Positions 12,303-22,958 of a stretch of DNA of 64,000 nt are shown here, piece after piece; position 1 is the first letter of the stretch, and every line of letters starts with the position of its first letter. The notes under the pieces are model-generated. The model was not told the DNA's origin. It saw nothing but the letters and a program-made list of their open reading frames with translations, and searched no databases. The position numbers and the translations under genes are program-made. The DNA is from Agrobacterium tumefaciens (GTDB lineage: Bacteria > Pseudomonadota > Alphaproteobacteria > Rhizobiales > Rhizobiaceae). The stretch covers positions 1,430,001 to 1,494,000 of the forward strand of contig CP048486.1 in NCBI GenBank assembly GCA_025560025.1, read 5' to 3'.

Positions 12303-12748
12303 GTGCTTCAAAAAGCTTTGCGCGGTCGGATTAAATGCGCGTGCGTTTTGCGTGGAATGAAGTGCCTGATCCGCTGCCTTCGGCGACCACATTCTCTATC
12401 ATTCCTCGGGCTGCTCACATCACGACCGAATAGGAAGGTGTCGATCCAACGAGAATCTGGGCTCGGCTGACGCGCGGCTTGCGGTCTGCCCCTGGCAAAT
12501 AGAAGGGGGAGTGCCTGTGAAAGACTTTTCTGCATTCAAGACAATCTCCCCCATGGTCGGCAAGACACCTCTACTACCGCTCCGTAGGAGACTGGCGGCT
12601 GTTGGCCAAAGCGTCAGTCGCCTTATAGGCCGATATCCAGTCGATCCCGGGGCGAGCAATCAACTTGTCACCCTCCCCGGGAACACATCCCTTTATCTAC
12701 TGCGCATCTTTTCGATATGAGCCAATCGTTGGGAAAAAAGCAGAAACG
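12303..12748. other. Gap without a recognisable gene
   Basis: About 450 bases between the hydrolase fragment and the MFS gene's 3' end. Frames of 70-80 codons are present on both strands with no recognisable product. Confidence 0.4.
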
Positions 12749-14047
12749 TCATCGCGTCACCATTGGCCCCTCAACACTTTTCATGTCGGTCTTTACAAGC
12801 AGGAAATATGCTAGTGCAGCAAGGATGGAGATTACTGCAGCGGCAACCAACGCGTTGACGTAAGAATCGGCATGTTCGACCATGAAGCCTGTAACGATTG
12901 GCGCAAACGATCCTGCGAAATAACCTCCGAAGTTCATGATGCTTCCGAGAGAGCCAACCTGGCGCTTCGAAACGGCAATAGTGATCATCATCCACGAAGC
13001 AGCACTGGCCAAATTTATGAAGAACATTGCGAGGCAGATATAGGCGACAGCCATTGTCGCGTTCGGCGTAAATGCGGCCGGTAGCGTGAAAAATGCACCT
13101 CCGAGCAGGCCTACGCAGACCGGCCACTTTCGGCTCGAAATGGCAGACATCCCGCGTCGCATCAACATGTCAACGACCTGCCCTGAAACGAGCATTCCGG
13201 CGGTTCCAAAGAGATAAGGTATAGCAACGACCCATCCAGTATTCTCGACCGTAAAGCCACGAGAATGTTCAATATAACTGGGGAGCCAGGTCAAATAGAG
13301 CCAGACCATGTAGACGACGCCCATGAAGCCTAGAATAATTCCCCACGCGGTACGGTGAGCGAATAGCGATTTCCACTCTTTAACTGTCAGTGGTTGATCG
13401 GTCTGCTTGTCCGATCCCTCGTCAATGAAGGCTGCTTCGGCTGGCGTAAGTGCCACTTCATTGCGATTCCGATACATTAAATACCATCCGGCCGCGACGA
13501 TAATTCCAAGAGCCCCAGTAATGATGAACATCCAGCGCCAACCAAATGCGACCATCATCGCCGTTAGCAAAGGGGGTGCAATGCAGGGTCCAATGCAGGA
13601 CGAGGCAACAATCATACCTGTTGGCTTTCCTCGCTCACCAATATTGAACCATTCACTGACCACCTTAGCGCCAGCTGGAAATTGTGGAGCTTCACCGACA
13701 CCGAGTACTGCTCGTGCGACAATCAATTGCGTGGCGTTGTTGACCAACCCACAGAGGATTTGCGCCACCGACCAGAACAACATTCCAGCGCCCAGCATGA
13801 TGCGGGACCCTAACTTATCCAGAAGTGCACCTGTCGGAAGCTGCGCGAATGCGTATGCGAGTGAAAAGGCAGACAGCACCATACCCATCTCACTTGGAGA
13901 GAGTGCCATTTCGTTTCTAATAGCGGTGTTGGCAATCGAAAGCGCACTCCGATCGACATAATTGATGATGCCGGCCGTCATCAAAAAGCCAACAGCGATC
14001 CATTGTACACGGCGTAACCGCGCACTTTTTGGTTTTTCAATTGTCAT
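12749..14047 (-). CDS. MFS transporter, anion:cation symporter family
   Basis: 432-residue, 12-helix major facilitator of the ACS family, whose known members take up hexuronates, glucarate, phthalate or similar organic anions by proton symport. The first helix pair ends with INYVDRSALSIA, and the loop 2-3 motif appears as GALLDKLGSR. A cytoplasmic loop lies between helices 6 and 7 (about residues 195-225). The start MTIEKPK is chosen because GGGAGG lies five bases upstream; an ATG seven codons earlier lacks such a site. No catabolic gene is adjacent, so the substrate is open. Confidence 0.88.
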   Translation of the reverse strand: MTIEKPKSARLRRVQWIAVGFLMTAGIINYVDRSALSIANTAIRNEMALSPSEMGMVLSAFSLAYAFAQLPTGALLDKLGSRIMLGAGMLFWSVAQILCGLVNNATQLIVARAVLGVGEAPQFPAGAKVVSEWFNIGERGKPTGMIVASSCIGPCIAPPLLTAMMVAFGWRWMFIITGALGIIVAAGWYLMYRNRNEVALTPAEAAFIDEGSDKQTDQPLTVKEWKSLFAHRTAWGIILGFMGVVYMVWLYLTWLPSYIEHSRGFTVENTGWVVAIPYLFGTAGMLVSGQVVDMLMRRGMSAISSRKWPVCVGLLGGAFFTLPAAFTPNATMAVAYICLAMFFINLASAASWMMITIAVSKRQVGSLGSIMNFGGYFAGSFAPIVTGFMVEHADSYVNALVAAAVISILAALAYFLLVKTDMKSVEGPMVTR

Positions 14048-14942
14048 TGATCCTCCCGAACTCCTCACTCATGATTGCGTTACGTATCGATCAGGGGGCG
14101 ATCGCGGCTTTGCCATTCATCTCAGCGTCACAGACCAATGCCTTGCGTATATGCCAGTCCGTTGGATAAGCGATTTAGTCGCTAAGGATCGCTGACTTTC
14201 GCCCCGCGACGGTGTCGATGTTTGTTGAACAACGCAACCTGCTCCGATCATCTGCAGATTTACACTCCCGTTAACTCGTCTTGCGAGGCTGTTGCTCAGT
14301 CCGATTTGGCCAAAAACACGTCTTTAATTGCCTCGCGCAAACAATGCACCGCTGCCCGACAAGCTTCCTATGCTTCTTCATCTGCGCGTTCGATTTCTCA
14401 GGTCGCAAAAGAAGGAGCCGCCATTGTAAAGGGAGCCATCTCGGTGGGACGAGGCTTCTCGTGCCGTTGTAAGGAGACCCAGTTCTAGGATTACTAGCTC
14501 ATGCAAAGGGGCGCGGCAGTTTGGTAATTTGCAAATGACCGAAGAATCGGTGCACCGAGCTCAAAGGCGCCGGTGGATTACGTTCCCCAATAGATTACTT
14601 GCCGCTCGCACGTCCAACTCGCGGCTTGGTGTCCGAGGAAGAGGCTAATTTCATCCCAGTCGATTAAAATGCAGCCTGAGAACAATCTTTCGTATAAGCC
14701 GAATATCGTTCGTGCTCGCCACTTTGGCGGCACCGTTGGCGCACCCAGCTTGGTAATTTTTCCTACGCGATAGTCGCCGAAGATATCTGGGTGGCATTTG
14801 CCACGAGCATCATGCGTGGGTGTAAGGACCAAGTGCACGTTCACATCCGAACATTACGTACCGGTGTAATGAGATCCTTTGAGATCGCACCTTCTAGACA
14901 ATGTAAGAATGTGCCGCCGGTTAATACGAATGCTTGAGACCC
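14048..14942. other. Long gap with no supported gene
   Basis: About 890 bases. A frame at 14578-14844 on the minus strand (88 codons) and one at 14222-14488 on the plus strand exist, but neither has a recognisable product or clear ribosome-binding site. The base composition is like the surrounding accessory DNA, and degraded gene remnants are likely. Confidence 0.4.
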
Positions 14943-15905
14943 CTAGCTTTTACGATTGAACCGTTCCCGGTAGTCTGCCGGTGAGACCCGAAGTCGCCGT
15001 TGGAATACCCGACGCATATTGTCCGCACTTCCAAAACCAGAATTGTAAGCAATTGCCTTCAAAGGCTGACAGGTTCCTTCCAGCAGATGCCTAGCGGTGT
15101 CTAGCCGGGCCTGCTCGACGAATACGCGGGGGGTCACACCTGTCACGCGTGTGAAGTGACGCGAGAAGCTTCGCGAACTCATTCCGGCGATGGCCGCGAG
15201 TTTGCTCAGGTTGTAGTCGTCGCCCGCATTCTCCAACACATGTGCTTTCACGCGAAAAATGGACATATCGCCATCGGGTGGTGCACTCAGTTGGGGCAGA
15301 TACTGCGTATGTTCCGCTCGGCGTTTGGCCACCACTACCAGTTGCTGCGCGATCCGTAGCGATAGTTCGGCGCCGTGATGGTCAGCTACAAGCGTCAATG
15401 CGAGGTTGATTGCCGCGGTTACTCCAGCCGACGTAATGAGAGTGCCGCTTCGCATAACGATGCGGTCAGCTTCAACTCGGCTGGAAGGAAAGCGCGCGCC
15501 AAGTTCCTGGGCCGATTCCCAGTGCGTTGTCACGGTGTGGCCGTCTAACAAACCAGCATCACCCAGTGCGAAAGCACCAGTGCAGATGGAGCCATAAATA
15601 TTCGCTCGCCCGCAAACCTCCCGCAACCAAGCGCAAAGCGTAGGATCGTAAGTGTACGTAGGTGAGCTTGCAACAAGAACGACGTCATAGTTACCAATGG
15701 CCTCTTCACAGCAGAGATCGGGAAGGACGTGCGACCCGTTACACAGTCGAACGGGCCCGGGCTGGGCCGACACGAGCAAAAACCGATATCCGTCTTGCAC
15801 CTCAAGCAACGCGTTGGCTGCTGCAAACACATCCATCGGTCCAGCCAAGTCTAATGCAGTGGCATCTGGACTAAAGGCCATAATAACGGTCCGTTGAGCG
15901 CACAT
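14943..15905 (-). CDS. GlxA-type regulator (DJ-1/PfpI + AraC)
   Basis: 320 residues in two parts. An N-terminal DJ-1/PfpI amidase-like domain (about 1-180) has the nucleophile-elbow cysteine in SICTGAFALG and the following TTHW motif. A C-terminal AraC domain (about 215-318) has two helix-turn-helices, the second in YNSGFGSADNMRRVFQRR. Such proteins regulate amine or amino-acid catabolism in rhizobia and pseudomonads. GAAGGTGA lies just before the ATG. The MFS gene lies downstream on the same strand, about 890 bases away, so joint function is only possible. Confidence 0.9.
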   Translation of the reverse strand: MCAQRTVIMAFSPDATALDLAGPMDVFAAANALLEVQDGYRFLLVSAQPGPVRLCNGSHVLPDLCCEEAIGNYDVVLVASSPTYTYDPTLCAWLREVCGRANIYGSICTGAFALGDAGLLDGHTVTTHWESAQELGARFPSSRVEADRIVMRSGTLITSAGVTAAINLALTLVADHHGAELSLRIAQQLVVVAKRRAEHTQYLPQLSAPPDGDMSIFRVKAHVLENAGDDYNLSKLAAIAGMSSRSFSRHFTRVTGVTPRVFVEQARLDTARHLLEGTCQPLKAIAYNSGFGSADNMRRVFQRRLRVSPADYRERFNRKS

Positions 15906-16224
15906 CAGAATTCACCTTCACCGGCGAAGCCGATTCGACCGCGCTCACGGCCAAAAGCGTCGGGAAAAGTATGAAAAGCTGCACAGACGGCGTCCCGGCA
16001 AATGGGTACGTTCAGGTCATTCGGTGCTAGCTTTAGGTTTACTTGTACAAAGTAAGCTCGCACCGAAGCGTGGAGTTGGCCGACGTTATTAAATAACATA
16101 ACATGAGAGGCCAAATTTTGAGACTTGGAGTGAGGCATTGAAATCATCTTCTTGCGCAAAGTTATCCGGGCCTTTCCGATCAAGTGTCCATGAGCGCAAA
16201 TTTCCCTCACCACCTTAAGGCTGG

Positions 16225-16774
16225 CTTAAGGCTACCATTGAACCACAATCTTCGCCGCCACCAACGCGTGAAGCTGGCGCAAACGATGCGAGCGCATCTG
16301 CTCGTCTCGCTGCATGCTGATGCCTTAAATAACCGATCGGTCAGGGGTGCGAGCGTCTATAGGCTATCTCCCAAATCTTCGGGCGCGCAGGCGGAGGAAC
16401 TCGCTACTAATAATAATCTGGTCGTTTTGGCGGGCTCCAGTGATACCCACGAACTTCCCTTGGCGTGAGCGCGATCATGGAAGATCTGATTTTCCGGGAG
16501 AAACAGGTTTTCTCTTTCGAAATTCAGCGCTCGATGGTCACAGCGCTTGGGCGCCGCGTGCCGCTCCTGAAGAACCCGGAGCGCCACGGGAATTTTCTAT
16601 TACTGCGCACAGGAAGTATTCCAAGCATACTTTTGGAAATGGGTTTTCTTTTCAAACCTATAGGATGAGGCTCTGCTTAATGACAATGACTATCAGCACA
16701 AAATCGTACTTGGATCAGTGGAGGCTATAATCGTCTGTGTGCATCGATTCGCTGCCGTTGGATCCACCCAGTAA
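16225..16774 (+). pseudogene. N-acetylmuramoyl-L-alanine amidase gene, truncated and frameshifted
   Basis: Remains of a zinc amidase (Amidase_3 family) that splits peptidoglycan stem peptides from glycan strands. Frame one gives RVKLAQTMRAHLLVSLHADA then RGASVYRLSPKSSGAQAEEL. After a shift near 16450-16480, a second frame gives EDLIFREKQVF, LLKNPERHGNF and LRTGSIPSILLEMGFL. A third frame continues DEALLNDNDYQHKIVLGS to a TAA at 16772. The N-terminal third, with the first zinc ligands, is missing. Two frameshifts and the 5' truncation make it non-functional. Confidence 0.85.
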
Positions 16775-16889
16775 GTACTTTGGGCGACCGGGCGGGGCCT
16801 CCAGCGAGGATAAATCTCATGCTCCTCGCCGCTGACCTTTTTCCGCCCCGTCATGGTCGCAGTCCCACCTCCGACTGTTCAATATCGGC

Positions 16890-19800
16890 TTAGAATTTCA
16901 CACTAAACTTCGCATTGACGCCGTTGTTGATTGTACCCGATCCGAACTGTCCGTTGTAGGAGACGCCCAGTTTTGCGGATTTGGTAAAGTGAATATCGAA
17001 GCCTGCCTCGATCAGAGCGACGTCCCTGGCAATCGGCGCCCCTGAAACAGTGAACGTCTCGGATCCGACAAAGCTTGCTGTCGACGTGGGGGTGACGTCG
17101 CCATAGCTATGCCGCCAGCCGATATCGCCGCGCGCCGTTACTAACGTCTCACCGATGTCGAGTTCGGTCGCGGCACGTAAACCAATAGTGGTGAACCAGG
17201 TGTTCAACGTTGCTGAGGTTACCGACAACGATGCCGCGGTACGACCGGCTTCACCAAACTCGTCGCTGTTGAAATGCACAAAACCGGCATTAGCATAGGG
17301 TTCGAAAATGGTGCGATCCATGTTCAACTCATACCCCACCTCTCCGAAGAGCTGCAGTGTAGAGGCGTCATACTCACTGGAAAGGCTATCGGAGAAGCCA
17401 GGAAAAGCGACGTTACGGTTCATCGAAAGATCGTGCCATGTGTGTGCCAATCCGGACCGGAAATTGAGCGCGGAACCTTCAGACAGCGTCCACTGCGACG
17501 CCGCGTAAGTTCCAAGCGTGTAGTTCTTGCTGTCTCCCGACGACGAGCGTTCGTTCACATCAAAGTTCGAGTGGCCGTATCCCGCCATGATACCCACACG
17601 CCATGTATCGAAGAGGTCTACATCAATCCCGCTAGCGAAACCGCCGATCGAAGAACTTACGTCTCCGAATAGACTGTTGCCATCGTAGCTTCCCCAGGAA
17701 CCATATGAGGTGGTCCATGCAAAATAGGGATGGGATTCCTGAGCTGGAGCGGTTGCACTTTGACCAAACGCCTGCTGCATGCGACCGTTCATCGTGCCCC
17801 GGACGAAATGGGACTGATCCACCAGAACACCGGCGGCTGTGGCATAGGCCTCACCGGAAAGGCGATCGAAACTTGCCCGCGCTTCGTCCGCATTCAACAT
17901 CAGGAGATCATTATAGAGTGCAAGGGAAGAACCGGACTGCGCCAATCCATCCAGAGCAGTCGCTGTGGCAAGCTGGTTCGATGTCTCCGCGACGGTTGGG
18001 AAGAGGCGATGGGGAACGCCGACATCGGGACCAACTGCGGGCTTTTTGAGCGACACCGTAAGATTAACGCTTTTAGGGTTGTAAGCCACGCCGAGGTCCA
18101 AAAATGCCGAACTCGACAGGGTGTCGGAAAACACGCCATTGACACCGCCTTCTGCGTTTAGAATACGATAGCTCCTCTCGGTCTGGTAACTGGTATTGGC
18201 ATCGACAGAAACAATGCGGATATTGCTGCCGGCGAGATCGGCTTTACCTGTCACGTTGACCAGATCGGAGCGACCGTCGCTTGCAATTTCCGTTTCGAAG
18301 TTGGAACCGGGAGCCATCTTCAGATCACCGTCGATGGTCAGTGTTCCGATTGAGTTGCCTGCGGCAAGCGTGCCCCCAGACAAAATACTGGTCAGCGACC
18401 CGGTACCCGAACCAACAATCCCCGAACCACCCAGTCTTGCCCCTTCCAGCACGCTCAGGTTACCGCCGAGCGCTCCGCCTGAGCCCGGCTTTCCGACGAG
18501 CAGAGCTCCATTCCTGACGGTCGTTTGGCCCGCAAAGTCAGAACTGTCACCGGTCAGAAGAATTGATCCAGAACCGGCCTGAATAATCTCCCCGGTCCCG
18601 CTAATGGAATTTGCCGATGTCACATCGTCGGATCGATCGAAAACCAGTATCGCCTCGTTATTTATATCTCCCAGAGTACTGCCGGAGGTGCCGCCATCGC
18701 CGAGCTTAAGCGTACCAGCCTCAACCGTCGTACCGCCAGAAAACGTGTTCGTGCCCGTCAATGTAAGCGTGCCGGCGCCAACCTTGCGAAGGCCGTGCAG
18801 AGCCTTGGACGACGCTTTCGCCTCCTGAACATTTGGCGGGAGAAGCTTGTCAACGTAATTTTGTGAAAACCCGTCCTGGATTACTCCAGAAATAACGTCA
18901 CTTTTTGCAGCATTGCCGACGATCAAGCCTGAAGTGCCGAGGAAAACATAACCTGCTCCCGAAACAGAGCCAATCTCTATGGGGGTTGCCCTGCCTACAC
19001 CGGCCTGAAGTATCCCGCCACTTTTGTTGGTGATGCTCGCAGATCTACCCTGGGCCTCTTGGTCGAACACGACAAGTCCTTGATCCCCGTTGGTAAGCGT
19101 CGCGCTGCGCAGTTCGGCTCTCCCGTTCAAACCGACCATTCCGCTGTTGTCTAGCTTTGCAGCTCCCGCATTGGCATTCTCTGTGAGAACAATCACACTG
19201 TCTTTGCCGACTGTGAGAGACGCAGTTCCAAGCGTCGCGTCGTCTTCAACAGCTAAAAGACCACCACTAACATCGATTATCGCGGCACCTGCAGAAGCTC
19301 TTTGGGTGAAGTCGATATAGCCTTTGTTTGACACCGTGATCGTTGAATGAGCGGCCGTTGCATCCTCCGCGAACTGAGCAATGAGCCGGTTTACGGCAAT
19401 TTCACTATTAGCGGCTGAGGCATGGTGGCGAAACAGGATCTGACGCTTTATCTCGGTTGAGGTACCAGACGTTACTCTTTGAAAGTAATCAAAATAGGTC
19501 GGAGCCTCCTGTTCCGTTGGTAGGGTTCGAATCCGAAGATTAGTTGCGGCTGAATCATTCATAAAGGCGACAAGGCCCCCCGTTGTCACGGTGATTTGCT
19601 CTTCCAGTTTTAGCGAAGACGACTTGCCAGCGAAGGCAAATTGTCCGCCATCCTGGACAGTAATATTTTTGGCAGTAAGTGCTGGGTCGGATGTGCCGGC
19701 GAAAACAAAAACGGCCCCTTTTCCAATAGTGATCGATTTTGCTGCTGCGCCTGAATACTCCGATCCCACCGTATGACCTTCTATCAAGGCATCCGTCCCC

Positions 19801-19982
19801 GAATCCGGCACCTTGCGGGTGCTCCAATTCGCGGGGTCACTCCACCAAGAACTGGGGCCTACGTATTTCGCCTCCTGTGGATATGCGGGCACGCTGATCG
19901 CAATGAGCGTAGTTGTGCTAAGCAAGAGCGTATACATCGACTTACAAGCTGACATTCTCTTCACTGGCGGTTTCCCTTTCAT
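16890..19982 (-). CDS. Autotransporter outer-membrane protein
   Basis: About 1030 residues. Signal peptide (KSMYTLLLSTTTLIAISVPAYPQ region), then a passenger of repeated short beta-helix strands rich in Gly, Ala, Ser and Thr. An autotransporter-associated beta-strand repeat (KVGAGTLTLTGTNTFSGGTT, then a similar IIQAGSGSILLTGDSSDFAG unit) precedes the junction. The last ~280 residues form the beta-barrel, which ends in KFSVKF with a terminal Phe recognised by the assembly machinery. The passenger shows no protease triad or RGD motif I can identify. The start at 19982 places the signal peptide near the N-terminus; in-frame starts at 19955 and 20138 are alternatives. Confidence 0.88.
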   Translation of the reverse strand: MKGKPPVKRMSACKSMYTLLLSTTTLIAISVPAYPQEAKYVGPSSWWSDPANWSTRKVPDSGTDALIEGHTVGSEYSGAAAKSITIGKGAVFVFAGTSDPALTAKNITVQDGGQFAFAGKSSSLKLEEQITVTTGGLVAFMNDSAATNLRIRTLPTEQEAPTYFDYFQRVTSGTSTEIKRQILFRHHASAANSEIAVNRLIAQFAEDATAAHSTITVSNKGYIDFTQRASAGAAIIDVSGGLLAVEDDATLGTASLTVGKDSVIVLTENANAGAAKLDNSGMVGLNGRAELRSATLTNGDQGLVVFDQEAQGRSASITNKSGGILQAGVGRATPIEIGSVSGAGYVFLGTSGLIVGNAAKSDVISGVIQDGFSQNYVDKLLPPNVQEAKASSKALHGLRKVGAGTLTLTGTNTFSGGTTVEAGTLKLGDGGTSGSTLGDINNEAILVFDRSDDVTSANSISGTGEIIQAGSGSILLTGDSSDFAGQTTVRNGALLVGKPGSGGALGGNLSVLEGARLGGSGIVGSGTGSLTSILSGGTLAAGNSIGTLTIDGDLKMAPGSNFETEIASDGRSDLVNVTGKADLAGSNIRIVSVDANTSYQTERSYRILNAEGGVNGVFSDTLSSSAFLDLGVAYNPKSVNLTVSLKKPAVGPDVGVPHRLFPTVAETSNQLATATALDGLAQSGSSLALYNDLLMLNADEARASFDRLSGEAYATAAGVLVDQSHFVRGTMNGRMQQAFGQSATAPAQESHPYFAWTTSYGSWGSYDGNSLFGDVSSSIGGFASGIDVDLFDTWRVGIMAGYGHSNFDVNERSSSGDSKNYTLGTYAASQWTLSEGSALNFRSGLAHTWHDLSMNRNVAFPGFSDSLSSEYDASTLQLFGEVGYELNMDRTIFEPYANAGFVHFNSDEFGEAGRTAASLSVTSATLNTWFTTIGLRAATELDIGETLVTARGDIGWRHSYGDVTPTSTASFVGSETFTVSGAPIARDVALIEAGFDIHFTKSAKLGVSYNGQFGSGTINNGVNAKFSVKF

Positions 19983-20714
19983 CACAGGACAGATATTTGA
20001 TCCGATGCGTCCTGCGTCCCGATCCTCGTAAGGTCGAGATTCTCTAGGTTGACAGAAATCTTGATAATCGCTGTGGTGCTCGTAGAGCGCGCGGTTACGA
20101 CCCGCAATTCGCTCGATACTGCGCTTCTCGCCAAACATACGTGCTTATGAGCCAGCAATATCTTTCAGGAGATTCTGAAGAGAAATATCTCAAATAGCCC
20201 TGTTCCATGCCTCACGCGCTGAGTGGAGTGCGTCGGCTTTAGCGAGTGTGACCGATCGATCGACGATGCCGGTTCCTAGCGGCCACACTTCTTTGGGAAC
20301 GGACGGAAGGGGATCCAAAAGTGAGTTTTTTAAATTTGGATCTGTTCGCCTACCCTCTTTCACGATCAAACCTTGTTGGTGAAAGAGATAGCCAGGGTTG
20401 CACGAGTCCCACGGCAGCTTGACAACAGACTGGGACGGCGAGTGCGAGAGTTCTTATGAGGGAGAGCAGAGAAATCTGCCGGAGGTCCTCGTAATAAAGA
20501 GATCACGCGTTTGCTCTTGGCAGCACCGTCTAGCGGAGACAAAACGCCGAGCCGTTGCACTCCAAAAACTCGCCTGCGAAAAAAGAAAGCGTGCCGCTTA
20601 CGGATCGGTACATCCAGGCATAAGGCAGCGATTGATGGAGAGATCACGGGTCATAAAAGATGATTGACCGCGTCCGCTAACGTCTTCCCGAGCGAAAACG
20701 CCAAAAAACTGAAA
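19983..20714. other. Gap without a recognisable gene
   Basis: About 730 bases upstream of the autotransporter, presumably including its promoter. A 93-codon frame on the minus strand (20366-20647) has no recognisable product. Confidence 0.4.
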
Positions 20715-21824
20715 TCAATGCTCAGGATTAACAATTTTGCTCGCGAGATGAAATGGGCTAGAAAGGGTCGCTCCAATTGTATCAAATACGAATGCTCCCG
20801 CTCGCCCAAACCCCGACCCTTGCCCACCGGTACTTTCTTCCAACTGCGGCAGCAGGGCGGCTAGTGCCGTGTAGCGGTCATGGTTGAGCAGGCCCGACGC
20901 TTTCACGTCAGAAATATCAATGAATTGTACGCCGTAGCGCAAGGCAACTAGCTGGACGGAAGGGTTCTCGACATCCAGTGCCCCAATCCGTTTAACATCA
21001 GCGCCCAGTATGGATGAAACCTTGAGAGCACGGTCATCTTTTGAAACCATGACCGTTAGGGGTGGCTCAAGCCGCCCAACGACCTCGACCTGTTTACGAA
21101 ACACGTCGGCGTCGATATCTGGAGCCGCCAGAACGACCTGAAGTTTGGCAATGACGTCGTTTCGTCCCTGGAACCGCAATTGGCGCAAGGCTTCCATGAT
21201 AAGCCATCCCCCCATGCTGTGACCAAACACAATGATCTTTCGCTTCGGGGATTGTAGGGCGAGGTTGGCCATGACTTTCGCGAGTGCATCGCGTGAATAA
21301 GTCGCGGACTGCTTGTCTGCAATGTATCCCGTGACTTTTGCCTGCGAGGGCCACGAAAACACCACCGGTATGCCATCGATATCCGCATCGGCGGCCATTT
21401 GTGCTCCCCGGAATAAGGCTTCCTGGTAGCTGTGATTGTAGCCGTGCACGAAAAGGCCTATCTGCCTGCCTGACTTGGCGATCCGGCCAAGATCGGTATT
21501 GAATGTTTCCTCGCTGAGCATGTTGGCGCCTGTCACGACAAAGTCTGTCTTGGGATTTGGCTTGCCGCTCGCCCACTCGATTTTCCCCTTTTGGTGCGTA
21601 GGTGGAATGGAAATATCGAATTGGGCATAGTTAGCTCTCGCTGCGCGATCCGTTCCGAAGCCTTTACCCCGATCGCTTTCTTGGCGTGTACTTGCCACAT
21701 AGGCGGTTACCGTTTTCGCACCATATGCTTTTGTATCCATCGGTTGCAAAACGTCTGAGCCCGGTCTGCGTGCGCACGAGGACAGTGTGATGAGAGCTAG
21801 AACGAGTGAAGCTAACACGCGCAT
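20715..21824 (-). CDS. Alpha/beta hydrolase lipoprotein (DUF900)
   Basis: 369 residues. The signal peptide ends in the lipobox LSSC, so the protein is likely anchored to a membrane on the periplasmic side. The hydrolase core shows GLFVHGYNHSYQEAL (oxyanion region), FSWPSQAK, and the nucleophile elbow GHSMGG, as in DUF900 proteins. An acidic residue in APDID and a late His (NHDRYTAL) could complete the triad. The substrate is unknown. The ATG at 21824 is preferred because it gives a normal signal peptide; a TTG lies six codons earlier. A 5' fragment of a relative lies at 12102-12302. Confidence 0.82.
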   Translation of the reverse strand: MRVLASLVLALITLSSCARRPGSDVLQPMDTKAYGAKTVTAYVASTRQESDRGKGFGTDRAARANYAQFDISIPPTHQKGKIEWASGKPNPKTDFVVTGANMLSEETFNTDLGRIAKSGRQIGLFVHGYNHSYQEALFRGAQMAADADIDGIPVVFSWPSQAKVTGYIADKQSATYSRDALAKVMANLALQSPKRKIIVFGHSMGGWLIMEALRQLRFQGRNDVIAKLQVVLAAPDIDADVFRKQVEVVGRLEPPLTVMVSKDDRALKVSSILGADVKRIGALDVENPSVQLVALRYGVQFIDISDVKASGLLNHDRYTALAALLPQLEESTGGQGSGFGRAGAFVFDTIGATLSSPFHLASKIVNPEH

Positions 21825-22019
21825 GAAGGTTATATACGCCAAGAAAACAGTGTCCTAATTTGGTTGCACTTGGTGCCGTCCATCGACCAATACGTTTTAA
21901 AACTGCGCAATCTTGCGCGCTTGCTCCTATCGCGCTGCAGTATTGCAATTGTCCGCGAGACAAAGGGAGCCGCTTCACGTTGCGGAATTCCAACACCAAA
22001 AATCGATTCCGACCGATTT

Positions 22020-22343
22020 CTATTGTACTGCAAGAACCAAGATCGCTCCGAGGAGAGTACCGATTAATGCGGCGACAACCTTCAGCAATAAAACCGTTAC
22101 AGTTGCCCGCCGAGGTGCAATAAACAATTTGATCAACTCCAGTATTACTGCGCCAAGCACCATAAACATCGCTACAACGCGTCGATTATTTGGGTATGCT
22201 AAAATAAACAGCGTAGAAGCCACGGCGAGGAGAACAGCGCTAAATGCTATCTGGTTATTGCAGTGTCGGCGCTCGCGGCCCGGCAACCAGAGTGCGGTGA
22301 TGATAGCAACAACTAGTGACGTCCACGCCAAAACATCGATCAA
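22020..22343 (-). CDS. Small four-helix membrane protein, unknown
   Basis: About 107 residues with four predicted membrane helices (LAWTSLVVAIITALWL, IAFSAVLLAVASTLFIL, VAMFMVLGAVILELIKLFI, LLLKVVAALIGTLLGAILVL). A TTG start at 22343 follows GGAGG by four bases; a GTG at 22427 would add 28 residues but lacks a good site. No family is recognised. It is surrounded by decayed sequence but shows no internal stop. Confidence 0.5.
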   Translation of the reverse strand: MIDVLAWTSLVVAIITALWLPGRERRHCNNQIAFSAVLLAVASTLFILAYPNNRRVVAMFMVLGAVILELIKLFIAPRRATVTVLLLKVVAALIGTLLGAILVLAVQ

Positions 22344-22427
22344 TTCGCCTCCAGAGATTCCTGAACATACCAAGCCACTTATTCTATCGATAAACCACTC
22401 CGTCGCCGGACAGTATGGCCAACGCAC

Positions 22428-22958
22428 TCACGGCACAAAGATGCGAGGCAGTCATTTTTTGCCAAATGGACGGCCAATTCAGCCATGGATTGCTCGGTGA
22501 CTTCTCCGTGATTTGCCTCTTTATGTGGGTAGGGTTCATTCTGGCCGGGTGACGCAAGTTTCATTTGGTAGGTGCGCCTCAAGGTTTTGTCGACGCCTAC
22601 TCCGAGATCAGAAATCTCTTCGTCCCAACCCTGTGAAGAACACAGCCATCCACTTCGACCTGTAATTCCTCAGGCCACTCGCGCTTCAAAAGGGACCTGG
22701 CCGGAGTAGCCTTACCATAACTCAGACCATGTCGTATTTCCTACCAGCCCGATTAGCGTTACATCGCCAATTGAACGAAGCGGAAGTCGTCTCTTGGCTG
22801 ACACTATGTAGAAGTGGGCGTTGCCGTCTGTCGGAAGTTCTGAATCACCCCTTCTAGAGGTTTACGAGCGCGACATTTCCGTCACGTTTCACACCGTCGT
22901 GGAATGGGCAGTGGAATTCGGTCTGAGGGCCGCTCATCAACTCCAACAGTCACCGTTA
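22428..22958. other. Gap without a recognisable gene
   Basis: About 530 bases between two small membrane-protein genes. No frame here gives a recognisable product. Confidence 0.4.

Noticed and set aside
14578..14844. 88-codon minus-strand frame in the long gap after the MFS gene
   Set aside because: No recognisable family, no clear ribosome-binding site, and the neighbourhood is full of decayed sequence.
15905..16213. 102-codon minus-strand frame whose stop overlaps the GlxA-type regulator start (TGATG)
   Set aside because: The overlap is suggestive, but the product is unrecognised and there is no good start signal; the region upstream is amidase pseudogene DNA.
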